The notes beneath the pieces were generated by a model, which was not told where the DNA came from, ran no database searches, and saw nothing but the letters and a program-made list of their open reading frames with translations. A stretch of 63,120 nucleotides of DNA from an uncultured Eubacterium sp. (GTDB taxonomy: Bacteria; Bacillota; Clostridia; Lachnospirales; Lachnospiraceae), in the NCBI GenBank assembly GCA_947385875.1, contig CANDMV010000005.1, positions 1 to 63,120 of the forward strand. The letters run 5' to 3'. The first letter of the stretch is position 1. The number at the start of each line of letters is the position of its first letter. The position numbers were made by a program, and so were the translations under genes. Below are positions 1 through 8,312 of the stretch, in pieces.

Positions 1-57
1 GACCTACCCATATTCACACACTCTTTCCCTACACGACGCTCTTCCGATCTGGTAGGT
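1..57. other. Sequencing adapter at contig end (artefact)
   Basis: Positions 18-50 match the 33-nt Illumina TruSeq/universal adapter end exactly, finishing in GCTCTTCCGATCT. The flanks 2-8 (acctacc) and 51-57 (ggtaggt) are reverse complements, as in a chimeric or read-through end. Nothing before about position 58 should be read as genomic. Confidence 0.97.
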
Positions 58-517
58 TATTCATCGCTTACGATGTTTGATGAAGCGAATGACAGGGATA
101 GAGATGTGTAGTGGAGGACGGTGTATAAGGCGCGGCATATGCTGATGGAAGAGGAAGGGCTGAGGAAGGGGCGGATAGGATGGTGAATGCATTGGCGTAT
201 GCGTTAAATTGGGATTGCGGGTCTTGGCAGACAGCAGGCTTGAAAAAAGATGAAACAGCAGCGGTGCGTGGCTTGTGCATATAGGTTTATTATGAAACCA
301 GAGCCAATAGTGTATGTTGTACAGTCATGTCAAAGTATTCTGATACGGCAGGATGAAAAAGGATATGAATACCAAGAATGCTGCAGTAGCTATGCACAAG
401 TGTCAGAATTAAACAGCGATCCAAAAATACAGTTTCAAGGTCATTTTTATACAGTATGATTGCTTTCATATCCCGTTACTTTTATAATGATGTTCATAAA
501 AGAAAGGAGGTACAGCA
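58..517. other. Left-end region without a convincing gene
   Basis: An open frame runs 250-459 (69 codons, or 56 from the ATG at 292), but no ribosome site precedes either start and the product matches nothing I recognise. A second short frame (180-284) is equally weak. This may be the decayed 3' part of a gene cut by the contig end. Confidence 0.4.
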
Positions 518-1699
518 ATGAATACAGCGGAATACATCCGCTGCATCACGGACGTAATATACCAGCTTCCAGATCTTTCCAGCCAGAAGAAAGAGCAGTT
601 CTTAAAATCGATAGACAGGATTCGCAAAAGAGCAGAAAATCCGAGTCTGCACACAGCCTTGATCGGGGATTACAGCACCGGGAAAAGCACCTTTATCAAT
701 GCGCTGTTAGGACAGGAGCTCTTAAAAATGGCATGGCATACGACTACGGCGGTATCTGCTTTCATCAGCTATCATGATAAGGAGGGCATTCGGATTCTGG
801 CAGAGACTGCGGATGGAGAGAAATATCTGCTGAACCGCCCGGAACACCGCAGGCTGTTAGAACAGAAATTAAAAATTAGGATTCCCCAAGACGAGAAGGA
901 TGCGATTGCGTACTTATCTGCAACGAACGAATTTGCAGAACAGATCAAACGCATCGGGATTCGTGTGAAGTCTATAGAAAAGCTGCGCCGAATCAGCCTG
1001 ATTGATACTCCGGGCGTAAATCCGGGAGCAGAGGAGGCTGAGTTTCACGCGCGAAAGACACAGGAAGTCCTTCAAAAGTATGCAGATGCGACGATCATTC
1101 TGTTTCAGGCGGCGCAGGTGTATACTGGTTCTTTCAGCCGGTTTCTGGATGAAAATGCAAAACTGTTTCTGAATGATGCCGCATTTGTGATTACGATGAT
1201 GGATGTTATAGAAGAAAGCCGGCGTATCAGCCTGATTGATTATGTACGTTTTCAGCTGGAAGAGAGATTTGGCATTAAAAATCCGCCGATTTTTAGCTGC
1301 TGCGCGAAAGCAGCGCTTTTAAAACAGCCAGACGCTGAGGGCAGATACTGGGCTGCGCAGTTTGAACAGCTTCGTGAGGAGCTGACGGCATATATGGGAG
1401 AATGCCGTAAAAAGATTATTCACAGACAGCTGACGTATCTAATGGAAACACTGGCCAGTGAAGTAGATGCAGAAGTGACTCAGGGAAGCTTACGGCTGGA
1501 GCAGAAGAAAGCGGTGCTGGAAGAAGGCTCTATATTAAATAAGGCGGGCAGTCTGAGCCAGGAAGAATACAAGCGGCTCTACACTGCAAAATACAAAGAA
1601 TATTTGTATGAAAAGCATAGGCTGGAAGTGCTGACACAGCGGTGTGGGCAGATGCACGACAAGTTATGGAGCTGTTTGACACAATTAAAACGGGGTTAA
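518..1699 (+). CDS. Dynamin-like GTPase, short form
   Basis: A 393-aa protein with a dynamin-superfamily G domain. It shows a P-loop GDYSTGKS at about residues 50-57, a switch-I TTT region shortly after, and a G3 motif DTPG within LIDTPGVNPG. The G4 position reads TMMD rather than TKxD, so base specificity may be altered. The C-terminal third is charged and helical but ends early for the family, with no membrane-inserting paddle visible. AAAGGAGG lies 7-8 bases before the ATG. It is first in a same-strand cluster with two more GTPases and a HerA-type ATPase. A palindromic repeat starts about 25 bp after the stop, so truncation is possible. Family assignment is firm; function is unknown. Confidence 0.85.
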   Translation: MNTAEYIRCITDVIYQLPDLSSQKKEQFLKSIDRIRKRAENPSLHTALIGDYSTGKSTFINALLGQELLKMAWHTTTAVSAFISYHDKEGIRILAETADGEKYLLNRPEHRRLLEQKLKIRIPQDEKDAIAYLSATNEFAEQIKRIGIRVKSIEKLRRISLIDTPGVNPGAEEAEFHARKTQEVLQKYADATIILFQAAQVYTGSFSRFLDENAKLFLNDAAFVITMMDVIEESRRISLIDYVRFQLEERFGIKNPPIFSCCAKAALLKQPDAEGRYWAAQFEQLREELTAYMGECRKKIIHRQLTYLMETLASEVDAEVTQGSLRLEQKKAVLEEGSILNKAGSLSQEEYKRLYTAKYKEYLYEKHRLEVLTQRCGQMHDKLWSCLTQLKRG

Positions 1700-1724
1700 A
1701 CGCACTAAGATTTGCAAAATTTAT

Positions 1725-1797
1725 AGCCCGTATATGTCCGTGGACATCAATGATCTGAAAAATCTTTTCGTTCGCGGGTATAGTGCTTGCGAGTATA
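1725..1797. repeat. Palindromic repeat family 2, copy a
   Basis: This copy carries the hallmarks GCCCGTATATG and TTTTCGTTCGCGGGTATA, shared with copies near 35500, 49180 and 56110. It lies between the first two GTPase genes, and an apparent upstream extension of the second gene's frame is just this repeat being translated. Confidence 0.7.
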
Positions 1798-1829
1798 AAT
1801 TTTCAGGAAAATGGAGGGAAGGTGATGGA

Positions 1830-3407
1830 ATGACACTGTTGGAAAAAATGGGACATGCAGCAGAGGCTGTGGGCTGTGAAGATGAAATAAAGGCAGCTGA
1901 TGACGTAATCAGGAATCTGTCAGCAGGAAATACTGCTGGAATCGCTGTCCTTGGAGAGGAAAACTGCGGAAAGACAGCGTTGATGAATAAGCTGGCAGGA
2001 CAAGAGGTCAGAAAGACAACCGTGCTGTCAATGAATGAGCCGCCGCTAATGGTGATTTTTGGAAGCGGGGAAGAAAAGCCGGGGTTTGAGACGGCTGAGG
2101 TGCAGGCTGGACAGATGGCTGCGGATGTGACGATTTATGAAATTCCCCTGTCGATGGCGGTTGATGGGACGACAGGAAACATTCTCCCGATGTTGGAGGA
2201 AATGGATGCCGTGATCTATGTCGTTTCTGCGATAATGCCGCTGACTAGTACGGATTTTGCAAATATTGAGGCAATCGCAGATAAGTTTCCGCTGTTAATC
2301 TATATCAGCAAGATGGATTTATTGGAAAATGATGAAGAACGCGGTAACTGTGCCGCTTATGTCAAAAATGGGATGAAAGAGCATTTCGGCGTTGCCATAG
2401 CAGAAGTATTTGAAAGCGGAGCCTTGGCAGAAGACATATTTGAGCGCTTTTCGGATTTTCCTCTGGAAGAAATCAGGCAGTTCCATATTATGCGTATAGA
2501 AGCTTTGGCAAAAGAAACAGTGATAAAAAAGCTTCAGCTTCAGCTGGACAGTCTGGATGATTTACAGAAAGAGCGTGAAGCTGAGCAGGAGCAGAAAAAT
2601 GTGCAAGACAGGCTCAGACAGCTTAAATGGGATGAATTTCGAGTGGAAATGATGGAGCGGGAGCAGGCGGCTGCTGCGGCAGCTGACCAGAAGACAGCAG
2701 CTGCTGCAAAGATGGCGGAGAAAAAGCTTGCCGGACAGTTTGAGCAGGCACAGCACAAGGAAGAATGGATAAATCATATGTTTCAAGATGCTCTGCGCTA
2801 TGAGCTGAAGAAAGCGGCAGAATCAGTCATGGAAGACGTCAGTGACATGGCGCAGGCAGATGCAGCATGGCTTGCCAGTGAGGTAAAACGCAGGATGGGT
2901 GTACAGCTTACAGTGAATACCGGCGGCAGTGGGAAGGGTATGCAGTTTACAATGGATACCGGCGGCAGGAAGGGCGTACAGCCTGCAGTGGATTCTGACG
3001 GCAGAGATCTAAAAGTGTATGCGCAAAAGCCTCGGTATCATAAGCTTGCAGCAGCAGGAACGGGACTGATCGCAGGCGGAGCGCTGCTTGGCAGTATGAC
3101 GCTGATTCCTGCCTGCATGGTTGCGGTACCGGCGTCGATTGTATCTTATTATTTTATCAAAGGAAGTGTTCGGGACAAGGAAGAGTATCATAGAGAACTG
3201 TTAAGTCAGGTGAAAAAATGTTGTGAGAAAAATTTTTCCGGGCTGACAAAGGAGATGCATCCGCTGATACATAAATCTTATGAGCGCATGACAGAGGATA
3301 TACGCAGATTTGGCATATTAAAAATAGTGCAGGATGATTTTGCAGACATCAGACAGCAGCGGGAAGAGCTGTACGGTGTTCTGGAAGAACTGAATAAGAT
3401 GAGCTGA
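1830..3407 (+). CDS. Degenerate dynamin-like GTPase with membrane segment
   Basis: A 525-aa protein with P-loop GEENCGKT at about residue 42 and a G4 motif SKMD in YISKMDLLEN. The expected DxPG G3 motif is replaced by a degenerate stretch around YEIPLSM, so hydrolysis may be impaired. A long Glu/Gln/Ala-rich coiled coil (about 240-330) is followed by a short internal duplication (two VNTGG/MDTGG-type units near 365-395). Next comes a hydrophobic hairpin (about 415-450) of the kind bacterial dynamins use to insert in membranes. Start 1830 is chosen because AAGGTGAT precedes it and the upstream frame is repeat DNA. Probably pairs with the neighbouring GTPases in a hetero-oligomer (inference). 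Confidence 0.75.
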   Translation: MTLLEKMGHAAEAVGCEDEIKAADDVIRNLSAGNTAGIAVLGEENCGKTALMNKLAGQEVRKTTVLSMNEPPLMVIFGSGEEKPGFETAEVQAGQMAADVTIYEIPLSMAVDGTTGNILPMLEEMDAVIYVVSAIMPLTSTDFANIEAIADKFPLLIYISKMDLLENDEERGNCAAYVKNGMKEHFGVAIAEVFESGALAEDIFERFSDFPLEEIRQFHIMRIEALAKETVIKKLQLQLDSLDDLQKEREAEQEQKNVQDRLRQLKWDEFRVEMMEREQAAAAAADQKTAAAAKMAEKKLAGQFEQAQHKEEWINHMFQDALRYELKKAAESVMEDVSDMAQADAAWLASEVKRRMGVQLTVNTGGSGKGMQFTMDTGGRKGVQPAVDSDGRDLKVYAQKPRYHKLAAAGTGLIAGGALLGSMTLIPACMVAVPASIVSYYFIKGSVRDKEEYHRELLSQVKKCCEKNFSGLTKEMHPLIHKSYERMTEDIRRFGILKIVQDDFADIRQQREELYGVLEELNKMS

Positions 3408-3549
3408 CATCTGACAAATAAATGCGAAAGGAGATATTTGTGGGTAAGAAGTATATTGCTGTGAAAAAATTTGAAGGAGGCATTTGAGGATAGGATAGAA
3501 GTAAGCAGATAATTATGAAATAAATGAATTAAATACGGAGGAGCAGGAT

Positions 3550-5538
3550 ATGGTTGAGACGAAAGCATTTAAAGATGTAATGTTTAACATTTACAAGTCC
3601 ATCAGCGGAGAAAAGAAGTATCTGGAGGAGCATAATGTTTCACTGCAGGGAGCTTCACAGGAGGAAAATCTCGACAGCCTGATGCGCCGTGCGAAGCGGA
3701 CTTCTTTTAAGCTGCTTGTCATGGGCAGGTTCAGTTCGGGGAAGACATCGTTTATTAATGTATTGCTGGGGGAAAAGCTTCTTGCAGAAGATGCTCTACC
3801 TGCGACGGCGCTTATTACAGAGATTTATTACGGCAAAAACAAGCGGGTGGTGATGTATCCGAAAAAGGGGAAATGGAAAGGAGGAGATGAGCCATTTGAA
3901 ATAGAGCCTACGCTTTCTGAAATTAAAAAATATTCTACGATCGATAATACAGCCAGTTTCAATAAAAAAGAGGCGAACCGTGTGGATTCCTGCTTTGAGA
4001 AAATGGTCGTATACTGGCCGCTGGAAATCTTAAAAGAAGGCGTAGTGATCGTGGATTCACCAGGAACTGATGATCCGTATTCCAATGATTATATCGTAGA
4101 GCAGTATGTACCGAAAGCAGATGCTGTGATCTATTGTATGAATGCAATGCAGACATATACCGGTGTAGACCGTGCGACACTTGGCAGCATAAATAGTATT
4201 GGCTTTCAAAATCCGATTATTCTTACGACATATTTTGATATTGTGTCAAAGGATATGACGGCGCAAGAGAGGCATGACTTTGTAAATATATGCAATCATA
4301 GATACGCCAGCCACACCCGCGAGGAATTCTGCCACTATATTAATTCCAAACAGGGGATGGAGGCAAAAAGAGGCGGCAGCCAGTCAGCATTGGTAGAATC
4401 CGGCTATTATGAGCTGGAAAAGTTTTTGACAAAGTATCTGACAGAGTATAAAGGCAGGGAGAAGGCATCAGCTGCGGCAGCGGCAGTAAAATCATACAAT
4501 CAAGGCCAGAAGAAAGTGGTAAAAAGTATCATCGCAAATGTAGATAAGCCGCTGGAAAAATTTGACGACTGCATCAATCGTGCGAAGAAAAATTTAGATC
4601 AGGCAAGGCAGCAGGGAGAACTTATCGTACGGGAATTTCGCGTAGAGTTAAAGAAATCGAAGGAGCAGATCAAAAATAATCTGATTCCGCAGCTTTATCA
4701 GGGACTCTATGATAATACTGATCTGGATGATTTTGAACCGAACACAGACTTTACAATCTGGCATCCGCAGAACAGCAGCAGACAGATTGCGGAAGAATGC
4801 AGTAAAGAAATCGAAATGCGCAATAAAAAGTATGTTGCAGACTGGAGCAGAGATGTCTTGATGCCGGCTGTAACGAACGCCGTGGAACAGGCGGTGTCGA
4901 AGATGAGGAGGCAGTTTGATGCTTTTGACAATGATATTCACAGCGCTAGCCTGAATCTTGATATGGAAGCGGCAGAAATACAGACAGATGTCCACACCGG
5001 AACGCGTGTAGCGATGGTCGTCTATGCACTGACGACCGGCGACTGGATGACGGCACTGATGGGAGGCATCTTTGGCGCAGGAGGGTTTGGCAGAACAGTC
5101 GCATGCCAGTTTATTGCAGGATTTGTGGTGGGCATTATCAGCCTGTTTACTCCGGTCGGGATAACAGCGATTATTATTGCATCCATTGCAGGACTGATTG
5201 CAGGTCAGGGCTGGAATATTATGTCTGCACCAAAATCCATTAAGCGCAAGGTGGCAGAAGAAACCCGCAGCAAGATCGAGGAGAGGAAAGAAGAAATTAT
5301 AAATAAAGCATCGGCTGAATGCGAAAAGATTTTCGATGATTTAGAATCGAAGCTCAGACAGGCGGTAGAGGATGACATATTTGAAGTAGAGGTACAGATT
5401 CAAAAGCTCTTAGCAGAACGTGCAGGGAATGAAGCCGAAGCTGATCGGCGCAAACAAGAACTTTCCGGCGTACTTAATTATTTAGAACAGGTAGATGCGC
5501 AGATGGATGATATCAGGCAGAGCTTTGATGTAGCGTAG
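3550..5538 (+). CDS. Dynamin-like GTPase, full length
   Basis: A 662-aa bacterial dynamin-like protein. P-loop GRFSSGKT is at about 59-66, switch I contains the conserved PATALITEI segment, and G3 is DSPGTDDP. Long helical stretches follow, then a Gly-rich hydrophobic hairpin at about 490-555 (GIFGAGGFG through GITAIIIASIAGLIAGQG) likely to dip into the membrane, then a C-terminal coiled coil. This is the canonical layout of membrane-remodelling bacterial dynamins. GGAGGAG lies just before the ATG. It is the most complete of the three tandem GTPases and the likely catalytic member. Confidence 0.88.
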   Translation: MVETKAFKDVMFNIYKSISGEKKYLEEHNVSLQGASQEENLDSLMRRAKRTSFKLLVMGRFSSGKTSFINVLLGEKLLAEDALPATALITEIYYGKNKRVVMYPKKGKWKGGDEPFEIEPTLSEIKKYSTIDNTASFNKKEANRVDSCFEKMVVYWPLEILKEGVVIVDSPGTDDPYSNDYIVEQYVPKADAVIYCMNAMQTYTGVDRATLGSINSIGFQNPIILTTYFDIVSKDMTAQERHDFVNICNHRYASHTREEFCHYINSKQGMEAKRGGSQSALVESGYYELEKFLTKYLTEYKGREKASAAAAAVKSYNQGQKKVVKSIIANVDKPLEKFDDCINRAKKNLDQARQQGELIVREFRVELKKSKEQIKNNLIPQLYQGLYDNTDLDDFEPNTDFTIWHPQNSSRQIAEECSKEIEMRNKKYVADWSRDVLMPAVTNAVEQAVSKMRRQFDAFDNDIHSASLNLDMEAAEIQTDVHTGTRVAMVVYALTTGDWMTALMGGIFGAGGFGRTVACQFIAGFVVGIISLFTPVGITAIIIASIAGLIAGQGWNIMSAPKSIKRKVAEETRSKIEERKEEIINKASAECEKIFDDLESKLRQAVEDDIFEVEVQIQKLLAERAGNEAEADRRKQELSGVLNYLEQVDAQMDDIRQSFDVA

Positions 5539-5791
5539 GGGATACAAGCGCTGCTGACGCTTAACGCCCTTGTCTTCGGGCAGCTTTAAATGGAAGTTAG
5601 GTTGACACCAAATAAGCTGAAATTCTGTAATAGTTCTGGCGGGGGCTGAATTATTGCAGATTCTGAACGATAACTGGCATGGGTGTGAATCAATATCATG
5701 GCATTGGGTATGAACTGTAACACAGTCGGCATGATCTGAGCCGTCTGTGAACTGCAGTCTGTTATGAAAGTCAGGATCAGGTGTATAACAT
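5539..5791. other. Intergenic gap inside the GTPase cluster
   Basis: About 250 bp without a credible gene. It contains short partial repeats of the type GAACTG/CAGTCxG (for example near 5708-5760) that could be regulator sites for the following LytTR protein, but I see no exact pair and no strong terminator. Confidence 0.4.
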
Positions 5792-6544
5792 ATGGAAATC
5801 ATTATTGGAATGTTGGTAGGCAGCAGAGTGCGCCAGAAAAAGTATAAAGAAACTCTGCAAGATTTATTGCAGAAAAAATTCTGCATACAGGAACAGAGGA
5901 TATCGTTTGATTATTTATTTTATCCGTCATTAGAGATACTTTATGATGCAATGGTCCGCGGAAATGAAAGGGTGGATATTCTGGTCCTGCCAGCAGGCAC
6001 TGGCAGCTTTGCATTTGCCAGCCAGCTGCGGGATTTGGACAGAAGCTGCCTAATTTTGTATCCGGCAAAGGATATGGAGCTGGTCTTGCAAGCATTTTCA
6101 TCCATGCCGATTGCTTATGTTCCGGTTAATCAGGGCACATATTCATTAGAGCAGGAAATTCTGCGGGCGGCAGAGTATGTAAGGAAAGCAAAAAGCCAGA
6201 TTGTATTTGAGACAAAAAGCAGGATCCTGCCATATGCTTTATCGGAGATTGACTATATCGAAAGTCAGTATCGGATGGTGCATATCGTGAAGAGCAATAA
6301 GAAGACTGATACAATTACAGCGCGTCTGGATGATGTCCAGACGCGTCTGCCGTGCAGCTTTTACCGCTGCCATCAGAGCTATCTGGTAAATATGGATCAT
6401 ATTTCTTTTATCGATCGGTCAGTCAGGGAAGTACACTTTTATTCCGGTCAGTGCGTTCCGTCCAGCAAGAAGCTGTTTTCAGATTTTTTAGAGGTGTTTA
6501 AATGTTATAGAAGCGGAGGTGATGCAGATGCAGGGCTTTCATGA
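5792..6544 (+). CDS. LytTR-family DNA-binding regulator
   Basis: A 250-aa protein. Residues about 1-125 look like a diverged receiver fold (ILVLPAGTGSFAFASQL in place of the acidic phospho-site region), so it is probably not conventionally phosphorylated. Residues about 145-240 form a LytTR domain: ILPYALSEIDYIES, the internal FYRCHQSYLVNMDHI block typical of the family, and the terminal PSSKKLFSDF. Only a weak AGGTG precedes the ATG. Its stop overlaps the next gene by 17 bp, so it is translationally tied to it. The likely role is local control of this cluster (inference). Confidence 0.8.
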   Translation: MEIIIGMLVGSRVRQKKYKETLQDLLQKKFCIQEQRISFDYLFYPSLEILYDAMVRGNERVDILVLPAGTGSFAFASQLRDLDRSCLILYPAKDMELVLQAFSSMPIAYVPVNQGTYSLEQEILRAAEYVRKAKSQIVFETKSRILPYALSEIDYIESQYRMVHIVKSNKKTDTITARLDDVQTRLPCSFYRCHQSYLVNMDHISFIDRSVREVHFYSGQCVPSSKKLFSDFLEVFKCYRSGGDADAGLS

Positions 6545-7214
6545 GGTGGAGGAGACGGAAGAATTTGACTGGTTTTTTGAAAATGCGAAGGAACAGGAGA
6601 TTACGGATTATAGCAGCATAACAGATTTGAAACAGGAGAATATGGATGATAACAGCATAGCAGACATGAAACGGGAGATTCCACATAAAGAAATACTGCA
6701 GAATGATAGCTTTACATGCGGGGATATTGAGGAGGATGGTAAGATGTGGAAATACAGTGAAGGGCTTTACGAGGCTATGAGAGATGTATTTTGTGCTGTT
6801 TTCGAAAAATTATGCGGGTACGGCATTCAGGAAGTGTCGAAAAGTATTTCCGGATCTATAGAGCAGCTCGAAAAAAAATGTGAGGTCGTCTGGTCAGGCA
6901 TTTTTTATGAAGACAGTATGCGTACAGTGGAGGACGGACAGGAATGGCATCCGGAAGCGGCAGCGCGTATTGAGTCCTGTCTGTCTCAAAATGGGTGTGT
7001 CATTGCCATGGTGTCAGACGAGCAGTGGCGGCGCATAAAGGGAGAGGAAGATCTGCCGTTTGCCGACAGCGGTGTAAGGAGCCTGCATGTGATTGGATTA
7101 AAAGGCGGTGATGTGATCGTAAATGATTTTGCGGACAAAAAAGGCTGCTGCTTTCATGTGCCGCTGCAGCAGTTTAGCGGGCTGCATGGGATTTTAGCGG
7201 AGGTGTATAAATGA
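6528..7214 (+). CDS. Uncharacterised protein with C39-peptidase-like C-terminus
   Basis: A 228-aa protein. The first 70 residues are very acidic. The C-terminal half has the pattern CVIAMVSDEQW, then SLHVIGLKGGDVIVNDF and a later VPLQQFSG, which resembles C39-like papain-fold proteins (His in an HxxxxxG strand, Asp/Asn in VxxNDF). I do not see a clear catalytic Cys in the expected place, so it may be an inactive fold or an unrelated protein. GGAGG at 6515-6519 favours the ATG at 6528. It overlaps the LytTR gene and abuts the next gene as ATGA. Function unknown. Confidence 0.6.
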   Translation: MQGFHEVEETEEFDWFFENAKEQEITDYSSITDLKQENMDDNSIADMKREIPHKEILQNDSFTCGDIEEDGKMWKYSEGLYEAMRDVFCAVFEKLCGYGIQEVSKSISGSIEQLEKKCEVVWSGIFYEDSMRTVEDGQEWHPEAAARIESCLSQNGCVIAMVSDEQWRRIKGEEDLPFADSGVRSLHVIGLKGGDVIVNDFADKKGCCFHVPLQQFSGLHGILAEVYK

Positions 7215-7624
7215 GTGGTTTAAAAAATTTCCTGCTGGAGCTGCGCTATCGTCCGGCGATGTGTGCACTCATTTCCGTGGATGCATATATGGGCATACCC
7301 TGGCAGCTTGAGGGAGGCATTTTGTATATTCCATTTTTTAAACTGGCAGATCAAAATATATGTCTGTTGGAATCAGAGATTTTTGTCGGCTATCCTTCTG
7401 GAACATTATATGCATATAAAAAGGCGGGGAAGGACAATAGTTTTGCTTTTCATGAGAAAGCATTTCGAAAGTGGAAAAAAGACTGGATAGACAGCGGGCG
7501 GAAAAATACAAGGGATGACAGCATACCGGCAGATTTTACGGCATTGTATGCAAATGCTGTACTGGTAAGGGAAGCGGAAGGATGGGAGTGTGTGGATCAT
7601 GACAAATATACGGCTGGTGAATGA
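7211..7624 (+). CDS. Uncharacterised small protein
   Basis: A 137-aa product starting in the ATGA overlap with the preceding gene. It is mixed alpha/beta, rich in aromatic residues (YIPFFKL, WKKDWIDSG) and has no signal peptide or membrane segment. I recognise no family. Tight coupling on both sides (13-bp or larger overlap with the next frame) argues that it is a real subunit or adaptor of the cluster. Confidence 0.6.
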   Translation: MSGLKNFLLELRYRPAMCALISVDAYMGIPWQLEGGILYIPFFKLADQNICLLESEIFVGYPSGTLYAYKKAGKDNSFAFHEKAFRKWKKDWIDSGRKNTRDDSIPADFTALYANAVLVREAEGWECVDHDKYTAGE

Positions 7625-8225
7625 CCCGTTTGCAGACGAGATTCATATTTATTATGAGGATGAAGAGATCACTGCGCCAGAAAATAGAATCTGGGCTTTT
7701 TTTCATACCTATGGGTTTTTAAGGTGCCTGCTGCCATTTCGAACAAAATATGCGGTATGGGAAGGGCTTTTGACAGAACTGGTCAGGGAAGTAAATGACC
7801 GGGTTCTTTTAGTTGCATTTGAAGGAAAAAAAGAGGATTATGAGTTGGTAAAAGAGGCTTTTTTTCAATCTAAGGCTGCCGTATGGGAAGACGGTTCGAA
7901 GGTACAGTGGGAACTGGCACATGAGGAGCGCTTTGAAGAAACGAATATGGCAGAAAAACTAAAGGACACTGTGTGCAGCCTGAGAGATTTGTGTGAAAGC
8001 AGGGCAGAGCTTGAAGAGACGGACATCCTGCTGGCGCAGCTTGACAGAGGACAGCTGAAGTCTGCCTGTGCGGGGCTGGGTGAACTGATTTTAAGACATA
8101 TGCAGAGGTGGGAACACAGTGACAGTGAATATAGGCAGGAAAAGCTGGGGTATCTTAGAATGCTCGAAAGCATACAAAAAGAAATAGAAGCACGGATGGA
8201 AAAATGCAGTGAAGCTAAGACGTAA
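7599..8225 (+). CDS. Uncharacterised protein
   Basis: A 208-aa product beginning MTNIRLVNDPF. The N-terminal half is mixed (IHIYYEDEE, then WAFFHTYGFLRCLLPFRT); the C-terminal half is a predicted helical bundle or coiled coil from about residue 115. ATG 7599 is preferred over the upstream GTG at 7590 because of GGGAG a suitable distance upstream. It overlaps the previous gene by 26 bp. It lies immediately before the HerA-type ATPase gene and may be its partner; no family recognised. Confidence 0.6.
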   Translation: MTNIRLVNDPFADEIHIYYEDEEITAPENRIWAFFHTYGFLRCLLPFRTKYAVWEGLLTELVREVNDRVLLVAFEGKKEDYELVKEAFFQSKAAVWEDGSKVQWELAHEERFEETNMAEKLKDTVCSLRDLCESRAELEETDILLAQLDRGQLKSACAGLGELILRHMQRWEHSDSEYRQEKLGYLRMLESIQKEIEARMEKCSEAKT

Positions 8226-8235
8226 TGGAGCGCTA

Positions 8236-8290
8236 AGCATATCATGCTCTGTGTGTACATCTCATGGAAAGTTTTTTCAAACACGCTCCA
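8236..8290. repeat. MITE family 1 fragment
   Basis: This matches the right end of the MITE family: catatcatgctctgtg, then tctcatggaaag and ttttcaaacacgctc. It lies just upstream of the ATPase gene. An upstream ATG at 8244, in frame with that gene, falls inside this repeat and is not used as the start. Confidence 0.8.
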
Positions 8291-8312
8291 GCCAGATGAT
8301 GGGAGGAATCGT

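Noticed and set aside
1734..1829. Upstream extension of the second GTPase frame
   Set aside because: The extension is translated palindromic repeat DNA; a good ribosome site precedes 1830.
8244..8312. Upstream extension of the HerA-type ATPase frame
   Set aside because: It lies within a MITE fragment; GGAGG before 8313 marks the true start.
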